Shown in pieces: positions 60,865 to 64,000 of a stretch of DNA of 64,000 nucleotides (within the stretch, counting starts at the first letter, position 1; each line of letters starts with the position of its first letter). Under the pieces are notes generated by a model. The model saw only the letters and a list, made by a program, of their open reading frames with translations. It had not been told where the DNA came from and did not search any database. Both the position numbers and the translations under genes were made by a program. Source of the stretch: Membranipora membranacea (lineage: Eukaryota; Bryozoa; Gymnolaemata; Cheilostomatida; Membraniporidae); the NCBI GenBank assembly GCA_914767715.1, contig OU612070.1, positions 8,077,501 through 8,141,500 of the forward strand, given 5' to 3'.

Positions 60865-61413
60865 AACCCCTTCAATGATGCTCGGTGGTGTTTGAGAGTT
60901 GGTTGTTTGCCAACTATGGTTTGCAGCCTGGGGCAGTGTACAATCTGATTTATGTGCAGGGTTATCTACATAATATAAAAAAGTAGTAGGTAGGTAAAAT
61001 ATGATTCCTCAGTACAAAATATGATAGTAGTCTGCACTATTTTGTTGCCCATATGTGACTATCTGGTTTTGACTGAGTAATTCTCTTTATATTTTCCTCT
61101 TATTTTACTATTTATATCATCAAAGTTTTGGTTGTGTGCCACCGCTGAATACTGTTTTATGTTTTGACGCCTAATAGTTCCTCTTCAGTTGATAAAAAAA
61201 ATTCCAGAATACAGTCATACTTAAATAACTCACTGCTCTCGTGATTAGACTAGATGTTATCTGGCACATGTAGATAAGAGTATTCATATCGCCTAAACAA
61301 TTAACTCAGCCCATTAATCGTTTTATTGTTAATTTGTTTTATTAAGTCATCAATGTTCCTGAAAAAAGTTATCATTCAGTTGTACAGGTGGCAAGCAAGG
61401 AGGAACATAAAAC

Positions 61414-62082
61414 ATGGAAATAAACTCGGGCTGCAAATCTGAAAGCAACACTATCAACGAGGATGAAGGGATCCAGAAAGAACAATTGCGCCATTCAAGT
61501 GGAGACTACATTGGTAGAACTAGCTTTTACAACAGCCCTGGCAGATTCCTGTCACAGCGTCGTCGGATACTTGCTATTGCTGGACTAATTTTGAGCGACT
61601 TTCTAAGATGTGTTGCTTTTCGCTCTCTTTCAATGTGGTTACCTATGCTGTTGAGACTGTATGACCCCTTCCTTGCTCCGGTAGGAGATCATAAACCTGA
61701 TAGAGAAACATCTGATAAGTAATGTTATATATATTATCAAAACTATTCATGAATTGTAGGCCTGTTGGTACTGTAGTGACATCCTGACCAATGGGCTACC
61801 TCCTAATTGATGGTGAAAAAGTACAAGCTTTCATCAATCAATAATTTGAGCAATTTTTATCGCTGCCGATTACTCAGAAAATCTAAAAACCAGAAATCTG
61901 AACGTAGAATGTAAATTGATCGAGCTCATCTGTAAAAAAATATTTCTTTTTAGTGTTTATTTGGTGCCGGTAACATCAGCAGTTATGCAAAACTTATGCG
62001 CTGTTATATTTGGATTGGTGTCTGATGCCTGGATACGTAAGACAAGAATGTTACTGATAGGGTCCGTGATCATGTGGATCTG
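61414..62082 (+). CDS. Putative major-facilitator transporter, 5' exons only
   Basis: Two exons are visible: 61414-61718 and 61954-62082, joined in phase 2. The first encodes a polar N-terminus of about 50 residues and a hydrophobic segment (ILAIAGLILSDFL). The second encodes VTSAVMQNLCAVIFGL, then VSDAWIRKTRMLL, which fits the loop 2-3 signature of major-facilitator proteins (G-x-x-x-D-x-x-x-R-K), then another hydrophobic stretch. A good GT donor follows (GTGAGT). I could not find a third exon before 64000; the broken GSS duplicate lies downstream. Either a long intron follows and the gene continues past the window, or it is truncated. Substrate unknown. Confidence 0.55.
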
Positions 62083-62836
62083 GTGAGTACTCTCTCCTAC
62101 TTATCGATTGGCGCTGCCTGCCTTAATGTTTGATCTGAATTGATTTATTTTTATTTCAGCCCAATCTTTGAGCAGGCCGGGTAGTTCTAGGGCAACATGG
62201 AGGCACTATCTCCCCTATAATAAGCTAAATAGAGTGGCCCTGAATAAAATAACTGCAAAAAACCCTAGTCGAAATCTGCTAAAGGAAAGGGTCGCTTTGA
62301 TTATCGTTCGTATATATTTACCTTTAATTTTTTAGAGGCATCGACCCAATCCAATGGAAGCTTACAATGCCCCAAATCCTATTATAGATTATGGACATAA
62401 TATAATTAGCATGCTTTATAGACTAGGCTTTGACTGTGCGCATAAAAACGAAACAGCATATATTGAAGTCACTGCGTATTCATGTAGATTTTGAGGTTAA
62501 CCTAGGTCGTCCTGAATTTTCAAATCTTGGTTAGTCTATAGTAAATTGTGCCTGTTTCGATGAGCTGCAACTTCAAAAGAGACTGCCGCAACATGGAAAC
62601 GTACCCAGTCTCCGGCTTTCAAGACCTTAGACTTTGACAGATCGGCAATCACATGCACTGAAGGTGACCTTATTGGTGTTTCGATGGTTTAAATTACCAA
62701 TCAGCTTGACCTCGCTCGCCCTGTAACAGCTCAGTGAATGGAGCCCAAACTTTAGATAGTTGTCAGAATAGATTTTCATTTAACTGCATATGCTGAAATC
62801 CAATGAGCTGAGTGGGATTCAAATCAGTGACATTTC
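62083..62836. other. Unassigned DNA after the transporter exons
   Basis: Intron or intergenic. An acceptor-like TTTATTTCAG at about 62150-62160 opens a frame that ends soon in the phase required by the transporter and does not look like a membrane segment. A decayed relative of the 16248 hairpin lies near 62190-62240. Confidence 0.4.
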
Positions 62837-62837
62837 A

Positions 62838-63943
62838 ATGCTTCTACCAGCAACCTGGGCCAAGTATGAGCTAAGTTCATTAGTGTGTTTTATTAGTTGA
62901 TTGTGTATTACTGTGTATCATGAAGGCTTCGGTAATGTGAGTAATAAAACTTGACTTCACTTTTGACCCAACTTTGCCTGCATTTGGAGTTGCTCACTTC
63001 AACTGAGAAGACCTTGGTAAAAGGATCAGTAGGTTAAAAAAGAGGACAGCAAGTCCAGATACAGGAAACTTGAGATCCACTTACAGTATACACAGTTATT
63101 TCCATTAGCTGTTCTGACTCATATTTTTGAGCTCAACTGAATCTCAGTAAATTCATGGAATTCCAGAGAGTAAAACTTGGAAACTTTGAGAGACATTTGC
63201 TATCCGTCTTTGTTGCCATGTGGTATCAGTAATAAGTTCTTACTTTCAATATTTAGGTTGCATTCAGTTGCTTATCTCCGTGTGGAATGTTATTATTTTG
63301 TGCTGCCAATTTTAGATCCACCCACATATATATATATATATATATAAATGATTTTAGCATCTGTCAGATTTTTATGATGAGGGATAAATTTTTCTCTGTT
63401 ATAGCCATTGTCTCTGGGAATATTCCGTTCTGATTATATGTACCAGCTGATGGACGGCAAATTTAGTTTAGCTCAGAAAGAGCTTAGCTCCATAACCTCA
63501 TCTATGGCTATGCTCAGCACTCAGGCTCAACAGGTGCACAGGTAAGATACCAAAACACAATTCGAACTTCGGCTTCCAATCGAGACAACGAGATGACGCT
63601 TCTATCTCATAATTGACACCTAGTAAGCAAATGACTTTCAGAAACTGATTATCAGGGAGTGAATTTAAGGTGCCAATTGATGATGTCATTATGTTTAACA
63701 AGTAACTTAGTATAACGTCACCATTTCACCTATATATTATATATATTTGCTGTCTGTCTAGGTAGACGATGACTGCACCGAGGTGCGGCATTTCACCTAG
63801 TTCATTGATATCATTTCCCTTATCTTGACAATCAGTTTGTGCAAGTTTGCTCATTAGGTGACAATTCTGAGATAACGCCCGAAATCAGTTATGTTTGAGC
63901 ATTACAGAATGCAATGGACATAAATTTCCTAGACTTTCAGCAA
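62838..63943 (+). pseudogene. Partial duplicate of GSS exons 3-4
   Basis: Matches 11617 to about 12800 of the GSS gene. Most of exon 3 and its acceptor are deleted: GTGTATTACT joins directly to GTGTATCATGAAGGCTTCGG. Exon 4 (about 63405-63541) is complete and open with its donor, but it encodes AQKELSSITSS where GSS has AQIELNTIASS, so the conserved Asn of the metal/nucleotide site is changed. No other GSS exons accompany it before the window ends. It is a fragment with no likely product of its own. Confidence 0.85.
63321..63347 (+). repeat. Short (TA)n run
   Basis: About eleven TA units inside the GSS duplicate; the parent sequence near 12272 has only a few. It is a simple post-duplication expansion. 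Confidence 0.8.
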
Positions 63944-64000
63944 TAGTTTCAATTGATATCCAAATTTAGCAAAAAAGGCCTTTTGGAAGTAGCCTATTAT

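Larger units (their letters stand above)
60252..61413. other. Spacer between gene C and the transporter gene
   Basis: Holds the gene C 3' UTR, with a canonical AATAAA at 60465-60470 about 215 bp after the stop, followed by a hAT-like transposase scrap on the minus strand and about 450 bp of unremarkable AT-rich DNA up to the transporter start. Confidence 0.6.

Noticed and set aside
62160-62340. Third exon of the transporter gene after the acceptor near 62160
   Set aside because: In the required phase it meets a stop within a few codons and lacks hydrophobic segments.

Overview
This is a stretch of animal nuclear DNA. Genes are split by short GT-AG introns (mostly 100-900 bp), the base composition is AT-rich, and introns and spacers carry MITE-like elements, a LINE fragment and a solo LTR. 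The extracellular receptor architecture (PAN/apple-like modules, fibronectin-III-like modules and an uncharacterised beta-rich module on a double-domain receptor tyrosine phosphatase) points to an early-branching or aquatic invertebrate. A sponge is my best guess, but nothing in the window proves it.

Left part (1-16.6 kb): two complete housekeeping genes sit head to head. OTUB1 (deubiquitinase, minus strand, 947-6263, 8 coding exons, 266 aa) and GSS (glutathione synthetase, plus strand, 6619-16611, 11 coding exons, 492 aa) are separated by about 355 bp that probably acts as a bidirectional promoter. The long first GSS intron holds a CACTA-ended MITE in two copies, each carrying a tRNA-like Pol III promoter, plus a tRNA-derived SINE.

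Centre (17.9-60.3 kb): a tandem cluster of three related receptor genes on the plus strand. Gene A (17874-32877, 25 exons, 1308 aa) is an intact receptor tyrosine phosphatase: signal peptide, two PAN-like modules, an unclassified beta-rich module, two FN3-like modules, one transmembrane helix, catalytic D1 and pseudo-phosphatase D2. Gene B (34912-51206) is a wrecked copy with four in-frame stops, a lost transmembrane exon, a lost WPD loop, a LINE in one intron and a 1.5-kb solo LTR in another. Gene C (53229-60251) has the same ectodomain, but its phosphatase is replaced by a short cytoplasmic tail with tyrosine motifs; it carries one single-base frameshift. Sequence markers show that B is a hybrid, C-like up to the middle of exon 7 and A-like after it. 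This is what one unequal crossover between A and C would leave, and it explains the roughly 18-kb duplication.

Right part (60.3-64 kb): a hAT-transposase-like scrap, the first two exons of a putative major-facilitator transporter, and a 1.1-kb broken duplicate of GSS exons 3-4 about 50 kb from its source.

The most interesting item is the receptor cluster: one ectodomain type shared by a phosphatase receptor and a tyrosine-tailed receptor, with divergence concentrated in the membrane-distal modules. That layout resembles paired receptor or recognition loci. This functional reading is inference.
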